A DNA stretch of 64,000 nt from Candidatus Vallotiella hemipterorum (GTDB lineage Bacteria > Pseudomonadota > Gammaproteobacteria > Burkholderiales > Burkholderiaceae), in NCBI RefSeq assembly GCF_910593725.1, contig NZ_OU343031.1:186001-250000 (forward strand), in the 5' to 3' direction. Positions 41,632-52,101 of this stretch are shown piece by piece. How positions within the stretch are numbered: the first letter of the stretch is position 1; the number at the start of each line of letters is the position of its first letter. The notes under the pieces were generated by a model. The model was not told the origin of the DNA. It saw only the letters and a list, made by a program, of their open reading frames with translations, and made no database searches. Position numbers and translations under genes: made by a program.

Positions 41632-42921
41632 ATGAAGATTTATATCAAGGGCGGACGTGTCATTGACCCAGTAGCCGGTACAGAGCAGCAGGCAGATATC
41701 TGGATTGCAGACGGGCGCATCGTGTCAATCGGCAATACTACTACACCAACGCATGATACAAAAACCTTCGACGCTACAGGACTAGCGATTGCCCCGGGAC
41801 TCGTTGATTTATGCGCGCGGTTACGCGAGCCTGGGTATGAGTATCGTGCGACTATGGAGTCAGAGATGTCTGCGGCGCTAGCTGGAGGCGTGACCAGCCT
41901 TGTGTGCCCACCTGATACCGACCCGCCATTAGACGAGCCCAGTCTGGTTAAGATGCTGAAATTTCGTGCGCGCAATATAGACCAAGTCCACGTATATCCT
42001 CTCGGGGCATTAACAGTGGCTTTAAGGGGTAAGGTTATTACCGAAATGGCTGAGTTAACTGAGGCGGGGTGCGTCGGCTTCACACAAGCTAACCAGCCGA
42101 TTGTCGATACTACAGTACTGCTTCGAGCGCTACAATACGCTAATACATTTGGCTACATGGTCTGGTTACGGCCGCAAGACCCACACCTACGCCGAGGCGG
42201 TGTCGCTGCTAGCGGACCTGTCGCGTCGAGGCTCGGATTGCCGGGAGTGCCTATAGCTACTGAAACGATCGCACTGCATACGATTTTCGAGCTGATGCGC
42301 GCGACAGGTGCGCGGGTTCATCTCCAGCACCTGTCGTCGTCAGCGGGCATCGAACTCGTGCGCGCGGCTAGGCGTGAAGAGTTACCAGTCACATGCGATG
42401 TGACAATTAATCATGTTCACTTAATCGATGTAGATATTGGCTACTTCGACGCTCAGTTCCGCGTCGATCCGCCATTAAGAGCGCAGTATGACCGCGATGC
42501 AATTCGCGCTGCACTTGCTGACGGCACCATCGATGCGATTTGCTCAGATCATACGCCCCTAGATGACGATGAAAAACTGAGGCCCTTTGGAGAAGCGTTA
42601 CCTGGCGCTACTGGGCTTGAGTTGCTTCTATCATTGACACTTAAGTGGGCAGTTGAGGAAGGGCAGTCGCTCGCACACGCACTAGCCAAGATCACCTGCG
42701 CGCCAGCTGCATTACTTGGATTGCCAGCAGGCCGACTCGAGCCCGGCGCTATTGCAGACCTCTGCGTGTTCGACCCTACTGCATATTGGTATGTCGATCC
42801 AAGAGCGTTCAAGAGCCAGGGACACAATACGCCGTTTCTAGGCTGTAAATTGCCAGCTCGGGTGCGCGCTACGATTATAGCTGGTCGCGTTGCATACGAT
42901 AGCCAAAACCAGTGGGCGTAA
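41632..42921 (+). CDS. pyrC: Dihydroorotase-like protein PyrC' (PyrX), probably non-catalytic
   Basis: A 429-residue amidohydrolase of the type I dihydroorotase family. The metal-binding HxH of active enzymes is replaced: the segment reads DLCARLREPGYEY, with C61 and R63 where histidines are needed. This is the known state of PyrC' (also called pyrX) in Pseudomonas, where the protein is inactive but holds the PyrB dodecamer together. Later family segments (CDVTINHVHL, CSDHTPLDDDEK, LGLPAGRLEPGAIADL) remain. It follows pyrB by 24 bases. An active dihydroorotase should be encoded elsewhere in the genome. Confidence 0.9.
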   Translation: MKIYIKGGRVIDPVAGTEQQADIWIADGRIVSIGNTTTPTHDTKTFDATGLAIAPGLVDLCARLREPGYEYRATMESEMSAALAGGVTSLVCPPDTDPPLDEPSLVKMLKFRARNIDQVHVYPLGALTVALRGKVITEMAELTEAGCVGFTQANQPIVDTTVLLRALQYANTFGYMVWLRPQDPHLRRGGVAASGPVASRLGLPGVPIATETIALHTIFELMRATGARVHLQHLSSSAGIELVRAARREELPVTCDVTINHVHLIDVDIGYFDAQFRVDPPLRAQYDRDAIRAALADGTIDAICSDHTPLDDDEKLRPFGEALPGATGLELLLSLTLKWAVEEGQSLAHALAKITCAPAALLGLPAGRLEPGAIADLCVFDPTAYWYVDPRAFKSQGHNTPFLGCKLPARVRATIIAGRVAYDSQNQWA

Positions 42922-43291
42922 AATAGATGATAGTAAAGTCTGATGTTTATCGCCTATCCCATCAGGACTACTGGACCACTCATGATATAACTGATATGAT
43001 GCGCAATAATCGCTCCTCACGTCCTGCGGACTGAGTAATACCGGTAGGTAGTTGCTAAGACTAGAAAACATTAGATGTATATCTAAGAATACACACTTCT
43101 ATTACATTCTCTAAAATACAAAGATTAACCCTTGTATTTCCGAAGAATACAGCGTGCAAAGTTATAAGATTGCCGCTTTCGATAAGAACCTATGCTAGGC
43201 TACAACACTGACAAAGTTGTTAAGAGTGTGTAACCACTATCTTTAGGTGCACATACTGGATTATGTAATGCGGAGATAGATAAAGAATTAA
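42922..43291. other. Non-coding gap between convergent pyrX and apaH
   Basis: About 370 bases. Relatives carry an acyltransferase (plsC-like) gene near here; none is readable. Confidence 0.45.
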
Positions 43292-44170
43292 TTAGCGTTT
43301 CTTGCTACAGTCGACCTGGACCAGGATATCCCGCTCCCGTGGATCTGTAGCTAATCGTATAGCGGATAGTTTTCCTCCCCAGACGCAGCCCGAGTCTAGA
43401 CCGATTATATCATCACGAATCAGTAGCCCGAGTGCTGACCAGTGGCCGAATACTACTAATGTAGTGGCACTACGTCGCTTAGGTACATCAAACCATGGCA
43501 TTAACCCAGCCGGTGCTGTATTTGGAGATCCTTTTTCTTTAAACTCTATTTGTCCGTGTGCATCGCAGAAGCGAATACGTGTTATAGCATTAACAATTAT
43601 TCGAGCACGCGCTGAACCTTGTAGTGCATCATGCCACATATCCGGATCGTTACCGAATAGAGATTGAAGGAATATTTTCCAATCCTTACCTCGTAGTGCC
43701 ACCTCGATCTCATGAGCTAGCCCGAGTATAGTATGAACATCCCATTGAGGAAGCACGCCGGCATGCACAAGTAGTCGCCGTCCATCATAGTGCGCGAGTG
43801 GCCGATACCGCAACCAATCGATTAAATCGATAGCATCTGGCGCAGCGAGGATATCATTAAGAGTATCGCTATGTTTAGGATGATGCTTGCCAGCCGCTAT
43901 CGCTAATAAATGAAGATCATGATTGCCGAGTACTGTCACAGCACGCTCACCAAGTCCGATAATACGGCGCAGTACAGTAAGCGACGCGGGACCGCGATTG
44001 ACTAGATCTCCAGCAAACCAGAGCTGTCCCTTATCTATCGGCCTAAGCTTATTTAGTAGCCGATCTAGCGCATTACAGCAACCTTGGATATCACCAATTC
44101 CTATTGGTGAAGGGCTAGTAGTATTAGAACAAAGTCTAGTAACGGCACTTGTCTTAACCAGGAAATTCAT
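43292..44170 (-). CDS. apaH: Bis(5'-nucleosyl)-tetraphosphatase, symmetrical
   Basis: ApaH splits diadenosine tetraphosphate into two ADP and can remove Np4-type RNA caps. The 292-residue protein shows the metallophosphatase motifs [18 protein letters not shown] and VLGNHDLHL, and later histidines in [10 protein letters not shown] and FGHWSALG. The ATG at 44170 is used because the open frame upstream starts only with TTG; the first 22 residues are poorly conserved. In Burkholderia apaH borders the O-antigen cluster, and the same is true here. Confidence 0.93.
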   Translation of the reverse strand: MNFLVKTSAVTRLCSNTTSPSPIGIGDIQGCCNALDRLLNKLRPIDKGQLWFAGDLVNRGPASLTVLRRIIGLGERAVTVLGNHDLHLLAIAAGKHHPKHSDTLNDILAAPDAIDLIDWLRYRPLAHYDGRRLLVHAGVLPQWDVHTILGLAHEIEVALRGKDWKIFLQSLFGNDPDMWHDALQGSARARIIVNAITRIRFCDAHGQIEFKEKGSPNTAPAGLMPWFDVPKRRSATTLVVFGHWSALGLLIRDDIIGLDSGCVWGGKLSAIRLATDPRERDILVQVDCSKKR

Positions 44171-44871
44171 TAGAAGCAAGATTGATATTTATATATCAAC
44201 CCTATTAAGGGGTTAATAGATTGGCATTCTTATTTATCAACGTCGCTTCAAGCATACAGCACTAGCATTCGTATTTTTTATGAGAAATACTTGGTATTAG
44301 GTAGTAACTTATAAGTTTGCTTTAAATCTTTCCTGGGGCAAGGTATTATAATACGACATAATAAAGAATATAATACAAGCTAGTAACATTCGTGCCAATA
44401 GCGAGGGGTTCCATAAACAGACCATCTTTACCACTAATGTACCGCTAGGCTTATTAGCATCGGCAGCGAGATGAGTGTAACACACACTACCTTAATCTAT
44501 AGAATGTGTTTTACTTGAACTTAAGGCTGCTATTAGCAGCATAATAGGTTTTATTAAATCTTATCCAGGATACTCATAAATCGAAAATCGCGACTCTTTA
44601 GAGCAAGAGGTGGAATTTTACGTTAACGAAGTTTCTCGATGTAAAGAATGTCATGGGTTTAATTGACTCACATACCCGCACGAGTTTGGTAATGTCTACT
44701 GTGTTACTTACTGCGTAAAATAGGCTTGCAATCTTGCTCAAGGTCAGGGGTTACCGCCTCTCTACTCTATAATCTACGCTTAAATATTTATTTATACACT
44801 AATTCGCACCCTAATTTTAGAAAGGTAGCGGGCTTATGTGCGTACATTATAGCTTAGATGAAGGTGGTTTA
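44171..44871. other. Non-coding stretch between divergent apaH and rmlB
   Basis: About 700 AT-rich bases that must hold the promoter of the rml genes. No gene seen. A GGTAGCG sequence near 44824 resembles the core of the ops element but is not convincing. Confidence 0.45.
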
Positions 44872-45948
44872 ATGATTCTTGTAACTGGGGGGGCTGGTTT
44901 TATTGGCGCTAATTTCGTTCTTGATTGGTTACAACGCAGAAACGAGACTGTAATTAATGTAGATAAATTAACATATGCCGGTAATCTTTGCACACTCAAG
45001 TCTCTTACTGGCAATCCCTTGCATTGCTTTGTGCAAGTCGATATTAGTGATCGCTCTGCATTAGATTTATTGTTTTCGCGCTACGCACCGCGCGCAGTAA
45101 TCCACTTTGCCGCAGAAAGCCATGTAGATCGATCTATCCATAGCCCGGAAGAGTTTGTACAAACTAACGTGGTGGGTACATTTACGCTGCTCGAGGCCGC
45201 TCGAGAATATTTGGATCGTCTCGACGACGACGCAAGAGCTGCATTCCGTTTTCTGCATATATCAACTGATGAGGTATTCGGATCATTATTGCCAGGTGAT
45301 CCACATTTCTGTGAAATGACGCCATATGCGCCGAATAGTCCATATTCGGCAACTAAAGCTGCGTCAGATCATCTCGTACGTGCATATCATTACACGTATG
45401 GTTTACCCGTTATTACAATGCACTGCTCAAACAATTACGGTCCCTATCATTTTCCAGAAAAGCTGATTCCATTGACAATTCTTAAAGCACTGAATAGTGA
45501 GTCGATTCCGATTTATGGAGATGGGCAGAACGTTCGTGACTGGCTGTATGTGCGTGATCACTGCTCTGCAATACGTACAGTGCTTTCCCATGGAACACCT
45601 GGCCAAACATATAATGTGGGCGGCCAGAACGAAAAGAAGAATATTGAGGTCGTGCAGGCTGTATGCGACTTACTCGATTTGTTACACCCGAAGGCTCATA
45701 GCTCATATCGAGATCTAATCGTCTCCGTTTCGGATCGACTAGGCCACGATTACAGATATGCAATCGATATGCGTAAAATTAAGATTGAACTTGGCTGGAA
45801 ACCTGCAGAGACATTCGAAAGTGGTTTAAGAAAAACAGTGCAGTGGTACCTTGATAATCAACATTGGGTCAACGAAGTACAGTCCGGCGAGTACCGAAAG
45901 TGGATTGAGTTTAAATATACCAATGTGCGTAAGAGCCAAGGGCGTTAA
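44872..45948 (+). CDS. rmlB: dTDP-glucose 4,6-dehydratase
   Basis: RmlB converts dTDP-glucose to dTDP-4-keto-6-deoxyglucose, the second step of dTDP-L-rhamnose synthesis. The start at [15 protein letters not shown] gives 358 residues and follows GAAGGTGG; the frame is open 12 codons further upstream but lacks family similarity. The NAD motif TGGAGFIG, the catalytic ISTDEVFG with Asp-Glu, and [20 protein letters not shown] with the Tyr-x-x-x-Lys pair are all present. First gene of rmlB-rmlA-rmlC-rmlD, which are packed tightly and overlap. Confidence 0.96.
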   Translation: MILVTGGAGFIGANFVLDWLQRRNETVINVDKLTYAGNLCTLKSLTGNPLHCFVQVDISDRSALDLLFSRYAPRAVIHFAAESHVDRSIHSPEEFVQTNVVGTFTLLEAAREYLDRLDDDARAAFRFLHISTDEVFGSLLPGDPHFCEMTPYAPNSPYSATKAASDHLVRAYHYTYGLPVITMHCSNNYGPYHFPEKLIPLTILKALNSESIPIYGDGQNVRDWLYVRDHCSAIRTVLSHGTPGQTYNVGGQNEKKNIEVVQAVCDLLDLLHPKAHSSYRDLIVSVSDRLGHDYRYAIDMRKIKIELGWKPAETFESGLRKTVQWYLDNQHWVNEVQSGEYRKWIEFKYTNVRKSQGR

Positions 45949-45950
45949 GC

Positions 45951-46853
45951 ATGAGGAAAGTTAAACGTAAGGGAATTATTCTTGCCGGCGGATTTGGTAC
46001 GCGTTTGTACCCTATTACACTGGCACTTTCTAAACAATTACTGCCAGTGTATGACAAGCCAATGATCTACTATCCGCTATCGACACTGATGATGGCTGGA
46101 ATCCGAGATGTACTTTTAATTTCATCTCCTAATGATATGCCGCGTTTCAAGGTTTTGCTGGGAAATGGTGAACAGTGGGGGATGAATATACAGTATGCCG
46201 TACAGCTATTCCCCGGTGGTATCGCCCAAGCTTTCATCATCGGTCGGAGTTTTCTTGGTAATGATGCTTCGACCCTTATATTAGGTGATAATATTTTTTA
46301 TGGTCACGACTTGGTAAAGAAATTAGTGTGTGCTAGTGCGCAAAAGGAGGGTGCTACAGTGTTTGCATATCATGTACATACGCCTGAGCGCTATGGTATA
46401 GTAAATTTTGATAGCAATTTCCGTGCGCTGTCTATCGAAGAAAAACCCGATACACCTCGCTCTCACTATGCGCTCACAGGATTATATTTTTATGATAACA
46501 ATGTCTGTGATATCGCAGCCTTAATCAAACCTTCATCACGCGGTGAGCTTGAAATCACCGATGTGAATCGTGCATACCTTAACTCTGGTAAGCTAAATAT
46601 TGAAGTAATGGGGCGTGGTTTTGCGTGGCTTGATGTTGGAACACACGAGTCGCTTATCGACGCCGCGACATTCATCGCAATGCTCCAAAAACGTCAGGGG
46701 CTTGTCGTCGCATGTCCCGAAGAGATTGCCTATCGTCTAGGATGGATTGAAATAGACCAATTGCGCAAGCTTGCCGCACCCCTTTTGAATAATCAGTACG
46801 GGCAATATTTACAAAAAGTTCTAACTGAGCAGATCGCATGGCAATCCAAGTAA
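45951..46853 (+). CDS. rmlA: Glucose-1-phosphate thymidylyltransferase
   Basis: RmlA makes dTDP-glucose from dTTP and glucose 1-phosphate, the first step of the rhamnose pathway. The 300-residue protein has the nucleotide-binding segment [39 protein letters not shown] and [12 protein letters not shown]. Two positions differ from what I recall for close homologues: Phe for Ser in the GGSGTRL loop, and [10 protein letters not shown] in place of SPDGLAQAF near the active site. Neither is an obvious loss. It lies two bases after rmlB and overlaps rmlC by 16 bases. Confidence 0.94.
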   Translation: MRKVKRKGIILAGGFGTRLYPITLALSKQLLPVYDKPMIYYPLSTLMMAGIRDVLLISSPNDMPRFKVLLGNGEQWGMNIQYAVQLFPGGIAQAFIIGRSFLGNDASTLILGDNIFYGHDLVKKLVCASAQKEGATVFAYHVHTPERYGIVNFDSNFRALSIEEKPDTPRSHYALTGLYFYDNNVCDIAALIKPSSRGELEITDVNRAYLNSGKLNIEVMGRGFAWLDVGTHESLIDAATFIAMLQKRQGLVVACPEEIAYRLGWIEIDQLRKLAAPLLNNQYGQYLQKVLTEQIAWQSK

Positions 46854-47389
46854 GCGCGACTTCTCTGCCTGATGTCAAACTCATTGAGATCCAGGTGTTT
46901 AATGACGAACGTGGTTTTTTATTTGAAAGCTTTAATGCGAGTGATTTCGCAAAACTAGTTGATTCCAAAGCAGTTTTTGTCCAGGACACTCACTCGCATT
47001 CTGTGCATGGTGTTTTGCGGGGACTGCATTACCAGATTAGTCATGCTCAGGGTAAGCTTGTTCGCGTTATATATGGAGAAGTCTTTGATGTCGCAGTAGA
47101 TATTCGGCAAAGCTCTCCTACATTTGGACAGTGGGAGGGAGTATATCTATCCGCTGTGAATCGGCGACAGCTATGGGTTCCACCTGGGTTTGCTCACGGT
47201 TTTTTAACGCTATCAAACTACGCCGAGTTTTTGTATAAAACTACTGATTACCGGTATCCTAATTTTGAGCGTAGAATTCTGTGGAATGATCCAAAGCTTT
47301 GTATTCAATGGCCCCTACAGGGTAGGCCTATTGTTACTGAAAAGGATGCGAATGGTAAGCAATTAAGCACAGCAGAGTTATATGTATGA
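46838..47389 (+). CDS. rmlC: dTDP-4-dehydrorhamnose 3,5-epimerase
   Basis: RmlC epimerises the keto sugar at C3 and C5. The 183-residue cupin protein has the catalytic region [12 protein letters not shown] with the active-site histidine, and the strand [14 protein letters not shown] followed by [10 protein letters not shown]. Its start lies inside the end of rmlA (16-base overlap) and its stop overlaps rmlD by four bases, so it is translationally coupled on both sides. Intact. Confidence 0.95.
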   Translation: MAIQVSATSLPDVKLIEIQVFNDERGFLFESFNASDFAKLVDSKAVFVQDTHSHSVHGVLRGLHYQISHAQGKLVRVIYGEVFDVAVDIRQSSPTFGQWEGVYLSAVNRRQLWVPPGFAHGFLTLSNYAEFLYKTTDYRYPNFERRILWNDPKLCIQWPLQGRPIVTEKDANGKQLSTAELYV

Positions 47390-48309
47390 TAGCCGGTAAA
47401 AAGCTGCCTAGCAGAGCGGCAATCCTAGTAACAGGTGCGACAGGGCAAGTTGGATTTGAATTAGTCTGCGCTATGCAGGGAATAGGCAAAATAATTGCCC
47501 TTGATAGGACTGCTTTTAATTTGTTCGAACCATCTCAGATGCGTAGAGTTATACGAGCTATAAAACCAGTAGTTATTGTAAACGCGGCCGCCTACACTGC
47601 TGTTGATGCAGCAGAAAAAAATTCTGGCTTAGCAATGCAGGTCAATGCAAAAGCTCTCAGTGTATTAGCTGATGAAGCAAGGCGGGTGGGAGCTGCAATC
47701 ATTCACTATTCCACGGACTATGTCTTTAATGGCGACAAAAACTTTCCGTATATTGAGGAAGATAAAGCCGATCCCAGGAATTTTTACGGCGTAAGCAAGC
47801 TGGCTGGGGAACAAATAATTGCAAGCTCAGGCGTACACCATCTAATCCTGAGAACGAGTTGGGTTTACGGCATGCGTGGCAAAAATTTTTTATCGACAAT
47901 ACTCCGTCTCGGAAAAGAGAAAGCTACAATTAAAATTGTAGATGACCAATTTGGCTCTCCGACATGGAGCAATACTATTGCAACGATGACCGCACATATT
48001 ATAGCAAAATCACTAGCCGCACATGATACACGACAATGGTGGCAAAAGCATTCAGGTCTTTATCATTTGACTGCGACTGGATCAACTTCATGGCATGGTT
48101 TTGCAAAATCTATTTTTGATGCCATTACTATAGAACGTGTGCCCAATATTATACCAATTCTTACATCTGAATTTCCTGTGCAGGCAGAGAGACCTATTAA
48201 TTCTTGTTTGTCTAATGATAAGTTAAAGCGCGTATTTGATTTACAGACACCGCGATGGGATCTTGCTTTGCAAGCATGTCTACGATTTCATGGTAAGTAC
48301 TACAGGTAA
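47386..48309 (+). CDS. rmlD: dTDP-4-dehydrorhamnose reductase
   Basis: RmlD reduces the 4-keto group with NAD(P)H to give dTDP-L-rhamnose. The 307-residue protein has the nucleotide motif VTGATGQVGFEL, the NAAAYTAVDAAE segment, STDYVFNG and the catalytic YGVSKLAGEQ pair. It completes the four-gene pathway. After it comes nearly one kilobase without a gene, where polysaccharide export and transferase genes stand in Burkholderia relatives. Confidence 0.95.
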   Translation: MIAGKKLPSRAAILVTGATGQVGFELVCAMQGIGKIIALDRTAFNLFEPSQMRRVIRAIKPVVIVNAAAYTAVDAAEKNSGLAMQVNAKALSVLADEARRVGAAIIHYSTDYVFNGDKNFPYIEEDKADPRNFYGVSKLAGEQIIASSGVHHLILRTSWVYGMRGKNFLSTILRLGKEKATIKIVDDQFGSPTWSNTIATMTAHIIAKSLAAHDTRQWWQKHSGLYHLTATGSTSWHGFAKSIFDAITIERVPNIIPILTSEFPVQAERPINSCLSNDKLKRVFDLQTPRWDLALQACLRFHGKYYR

Positions 48310-49285
48310 CCCCCTTTGGCTTATAAACCTACTCTGTAGGTATCTAACCCCTAATAAATTTATTAAAAAGTATAGTGATAACGTTTTTCATAGAGCGAAT
48401 TAATAGCTTGGTATGCACCATTCTGGTATCGGGAGCGTTTAAAGTTTTATTATGATTCTGGCGTAAGTATCTAAAATTAGAGCAAGCTAATTACAATTGA
48501 TTTATAGTTGTTTTCTAAACTAGAAACTATTCCCTTGAGTCTAGGTGATAGTGGGGTGTGATGGGGAATAAAGCTAAGCATATTTATTAAGGCTATAACC
48601 CCAACGGGTTATAGCGATGAGATGTAGTAATTAGAAATTTTATTCATCTAAATCTCAGATTTAGCCACCTAAGATACCTATTTATAGGCCTAGTTATAGG
48701 TCTATTTATCTTTAGCGCTTTGCGTCACTAGCTAGATAGAGCGACAATATATCTCGGATAGATATTGCTAACCAATATTAGATGATAAGGCTACTCAGCT
48801 TTTCATGTCTAAGCGATATATTAGCCCTTAAATTATATAATTCTATGCATATCTTTAATAATCTTGATATCTCTTGCTTCTAGTTCCTTATTCTTGTAAT
48901 CATGGAACATATTTACACTGCCTTATTTCGCATATTTCTTCTAGAATTCTATTAATTAATATTTAATACTTAATACAAATATAGGCTTATCAGCTACGGC
49001 TCTTCATATTTCATACATCCGTATCTTAACTTCTGCACCCTAGACGAGAAAATTATTTGTCTATTACTACCTGAGTTTAAGGGATAACTTAAACCTAAAG
49101 ATGTAAAAACTATTTTATTAACGCAATTGCCCGTCTAGTTTAGCGCTAAATAGTAGACTTTATCATATAATTTATCAGGTATACCCTAATAATGTATTCA
49201 ACTGTGAAATGGGGGTACCTATAACAGCGTTGGGCCTATTAAAAAGATCCGCGATGCGTGACTAACGTGTATATTATGAATATTA
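48310..49285. other. Non-coding gap inside the O-antigen cluster
   Basis: No readable gene on either strand. A small perfect hairpin, GCTATAACCC (48592-48601) with GGGTTATAGC (48606-48615), has no T-run. In Burkholderia clusters with rmlBACD, ABC exporter genes (wzm, wzt) and several wbi genes follow rmlD; these appear lost here. Confidence 0.5.
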
Positions 49286-50110
49286 ATGCTTATCTCCATT
49301 TCAATCGTCGTCTACTGGCCACAAAAGCAGAGGCTGTATGAAACTTTGAGGACTTTGGGTATTGCTCTTAAGTTTTTAAAGAGTTCGCTTACGAAAGCAG
49401 GAAATCAGCTTTTTTCAACTCTAATACTTATTGATAATGGCTCGGATTTGAGCGAATTTGCTTATCGAGCAGCGCTTGCGAATTCAGATGTTGAGATTTT
49501 AGTCTTGTCTGGCCATGGCAATATAGGTTATGGACAGGGCCACAACCTTGCTATTTCTAAGGTACGATCACAGTATCACTTAATTTTAAATCCTGATGTC
49601 AGGATTGATAAGGATGCATTGCGCAAGGCAATCTATTTTTTCGATAATCACATAGATGTTGGTCTTGTCGCACCACGTATTCTTGATGATAAAGGTAAGC
49701 TACAGTATCTTTGTCGACGGTATCCTACCGTCGTAGATCTGCTACTGCGCGGTTTTATGCCAAAACCAATTATGAAATACTTTTATTCTCGGCTTGCTCG
49801 CTATGAAATGCATGACGCCCTCATCAGGCATAACGTTGTCTGGGACCCGCTAATAATTAGTGGTTGTTTTATGCTATTTCATATGGATGTTTTAAAAAAA
49901 CTTGGCGGTTTTGACTCGCGCTATTTCCTATATTTTGAAGATTATGACCTAAGTTTGCGTACCCATACCGTTGCGCGTGTAGCTTACGTTCCATCAGTTT
50001 GCATAGTGCACTACGGTGGAAAAGCTGCACGAAAAAACCTCAAACATATTGGAATGTTCACCGTCTCGGCTTGTAATTTTTTTAACCGCTTCGGCTGGAA
50101 GTGGCTATGA
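49286..50110 (+). CDS. Glycosyltransferase family 2 protein (rhamnosyltransferase-like)
   Basis: A 274-residue GT-A fold transferase. The N-terminal strand ISIVVYWPQ, the LIDNGSD segment, NIGYGQGHNLAI and the DxD-like region LILNPDVRID fit the WbbL-type rhamnosyltransferases, which attach rhamnose from dTDP-rhamnose to lipid-linked sugars. A WDPLIISGCFMLFHMDVLKKLGGFDSRYF-like acceptor region is present in the second half. It stands after the rml genes, so rhamnose is a plausible donor sugar (inferred). It overlaps the next gene by four bases. Confidence 0.85.
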   Translation: MLISISIVVYWPQKQRLYETLRTLGIALKFLKSSLTKAGNQLFSTLILIDNGSDLSEFAYRAALANSDVEILVLSGHGNIGYGQGHNLAISKVRSQYHLILNPDVRIDKDALRKAIYFFDNHIDVGLVAPRILDDKGKLQYLCRRYPTVVDLLLRGFMPKPIMKYFYSRLARYEMHDALIRHNVVWDPLIISGCFMLFHMDVLKKLGGFDSRYFLYFEDYDLSLRTHTVARVAYVPSVCIVHYGGKAARKNLKHIGMFTVSACNFFNRFGWKWL

Positions 50111-51090
50111 CCCGCTTTATTGTCACCGGCGCGAAAGGTTTTATTGGGCAAAGACTATGCAGAATTTTAGCCGAACACGGCGGGTTCGTTATTGGTCTAT
50201 CCCGTCAAAAATACCCCCTATGCGGGAGCGTTCACCAATGGGTGAACATTGGCGCAGATTTTGTCGGACTTGAACGCACATGGCCACGTAATACATATGG
50301 CGACTGCATTATCCATTTAGCGGCCCGTGTACATGCAATACGAGATAAAGTAACTGATCCATTAGTGGCCTATCGCAGAACCAATGTCGACGGTACACTA
50401 CGCATGGCTAGGATTGCTCACAATATCGGAGGGTATCGATTTGTTTTCGTTAGTAGCATAAAGGCAGTAGCAGAAACTGATGGCGGTAACCCATTAAAAG
50501 AAACAGACCCTCCGTTACCATGCGATCCCTATGGTTTATCTAAGCTTGAGGCTGAACGTGCTCTTCTCCAATTTGGCCGAGATACTGGCATGGAAATTGT
50601 GATTGTAAGATCGCCGTTAGTTTATGGACCCGAAGTACGTGCTAATTTCTTAAAACTAATGCATGCTGTTGCCCGAAGCATTCCTTTACCGCTAGGTGCG
50701 ATTACCGCCCATCGTAGCATGGTATTTGTAGACAATCTTGTGCATGCGCTGATGTGCTGTGCTATCCATCCGCTTGCGGCTAACCAGACGTTTCATGTTA
50801 GCGATGGACGGGATCTAACGCTAGCAGAATTAATTGGAATCCTATCGCGGAAATTTAATGTGACTATGCGACTCTTTTCTGTCCCGGTGCCGGTATTAAA
50901 AGCTGCCAGCTGGTTAGCAGGACACGCTACATTAGCAGATCGTCTAGTCAATAGCCTGCAACTCGATATATCACACCTTATTGACCAGCTGGGTTGGCAT
51001 GCTCCGTACTCGGTTGAAGAAGGGCTTCTGCAAACCGTTCTATGGTATTGCACAACGTATCGAAAATATAATGATCTATGCAGATTCTAA
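50107..51090 (+). CDS. NAD-dependent sugar epimerase/dehydratase (WbiG-like)
   Basis: A 327-residue short-chain dehydrogenase of the extended type. The nucleotide motif VTGAKGFIG, FVSSIKAVAE and the CDPYGLSKLEAE Tyr-x-x-x-Lys pair are seen. The ATG at 50107 is favoured: it overlaps the upstream stop as ATGA and has GGAAGTGG before it; a GTG two codons earlier is also possible. It resembles the epimerases that act beside a WecA/WbpL-type transferase (wbiG-wbiH order), where they supply the first sugar nucleotide. Exact substrate unknown. Confidence 0.85.
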   Translation: MTRFIVTGAKGFIGQRLCRILAEHGGFVIGLSRQKYPLCGSVHQWVNIGADFVGLERTWPRNTYGDCIIHLAARVHAIRDKVTDPLVAYRRTNVDGTLRMARIAHNIGGYRFVFVSSIKAVAETDGGNPLKETDPPLPCDPYGLSKLEAERALLQFGRDTGMEIVIVRSPLVYGPEVRANFLKLMHAVARSIPLPLGAITAHRSMVFVDNLVHALMCCAIHPLAANQTFHVSDGRDLTLAELIGILSRKFNVTMRLFSVPVPVLKAASWLAGHATLADRLVNSLQLDISHLIDQLGWHAPYSVEEGLLQTVLWYCTTYRKYNDLCRF

Positions 51091-52091
51091 ATCTGTATGG
51101 TTCGGGTGCATGTTTATTTCTTGCGACGATAGCATTTTCTAGTGTATCTATGGTTCTAGCTTTTCTTCTTCAAACCGGATTAGCGCAGTATCTAGCTACC
51201 GATATACCAAACGAGCGAACATTACACTTTAAACCGACACCACGCATCGGTGGATTAGGAATTATTCCAGTGGTAGTAGTCCTTATTTGGTTCGCTATAC
51301 CCACATTTCGACTGATAGCACTAGCTGCTTTACTGCTTGCAGCTTTATCTCAAATCGATGATTGCCAAGGCTTGTCTGCTCGAATACGATTTGCGGGACA
51401 TCTGGTAACTGTTTCTGCATTAGTTGTGATTTATCGAGCGCCTATGCCGGGGTTGATACTGATAGCTATCGTGTTTTTACTAGCCTGGGCAGTCAATTTA
51501 TATAATTTTATGGATGGAGCTGATGGATTAGCAGGAGGTATGACATTATTAGGTTTTAGTGGCTATGCTGTTGGGGCGCTCATTAGCGAACAATCAGACG
51601 TACAGCTCGCAATGGCTTGTAGTGCTGTTGCAGGAGCAGCTGCGGGATTCCTACTGTTTAATTTTCATCCGGCCAAGATTTTTCTCGGAGATACTGGAGC
51701 TATCCCATTAGGGTTTCTTGCTGGGGCATTTGGCTATTTAGGCTGTAAAGGGGGGGTATGGCCCGTATGGTTTCCAGTGCTTATATTTTCTCCATTTATC
51801 GGTGATGCTTCTGTTACCTTAATACAGCGTGTTGTACGTAGAAAGTTATTTTGGCTTCCGCACAGAGAGCACTACTATCAGCGGATGGTACGTTACGGAC
51901 TCGGGCATGCTATTACCGCGTTAATTTGGTATTGTGTAACAGCGGCCGGCATAATATTTTCGGTAATCGCTTTACGATTTGACCCTATGTATCAGTGGAT
52001 AATAGTGATAAGTTGGATGCTAGTAATTATTATGATTGGGATCAAAATTGATAAGCGCTGGCAGTCTTATACATCTAAATCTAGCCACTGA
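51078..52091 (+). CDS. Undecaprenyl-phosphate sugar-1-phosphate transferase (WecA/WbpL family, WbiH-like)
   Basis: A 337-residue membrane enzyme of glycosyltransferase family 4 with about ten hydrophobic helices. Conserved pieces are the first cytoplasmic loop (NERTLHFKPTPRIGGLGI), DDCQGLSARIRF, the NLYNFMDGADGLAGG motif with its aspartates, and the HPAKIFLGDTGAIPLG segment; a late RREHYYQR-like HREHYYQR segment matches WbpL-type enzymes. It would load the first sugar phosphate on undecaprenyl phosphate to start the outer polysaccharide. It overlaps the epimerase by 13 bases. Confidence 0.9.
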   Translation: MQILNLYGSGACLFLATIAFSSVSMVLAFLLQTGLAQYLATDIPNERTLHFKPTPRIGGLGIIPVVVVLIWFAIPTFRLIALAALLLAALSQIDDCQGLSARIRFAGHLVTVSALVVIYRAPMPGLILIAIVFLLAWAVNLYNFMDGADGLAGGMTLLGFSGYAVGALISEQSDVQLAMACSAVAGAAAGFLLFNFHPAKIFLGDTGAIPLGFLAGAFGYLGCKGGVWPVWFPVLIFSPFIGDASVTLIQRVVRRKLFWLPHREHYYQRMVRYGLGHAITALIWYCVTAAGIIFSVIALRFDPMYQWIIVISWMLVIIMIGIKIDKRWQSYTSKSSH

Positions 52092-52101
52092 AATATAAAC
52101 G

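Noticed and set aside
44824-44831. GGTAGCG upstream of rmlB, like the core of the ops/JUMPstart element
   Set aside because: Only the core matches and the rest of the consensus is missing; I cannot support an RfaH-type control here.
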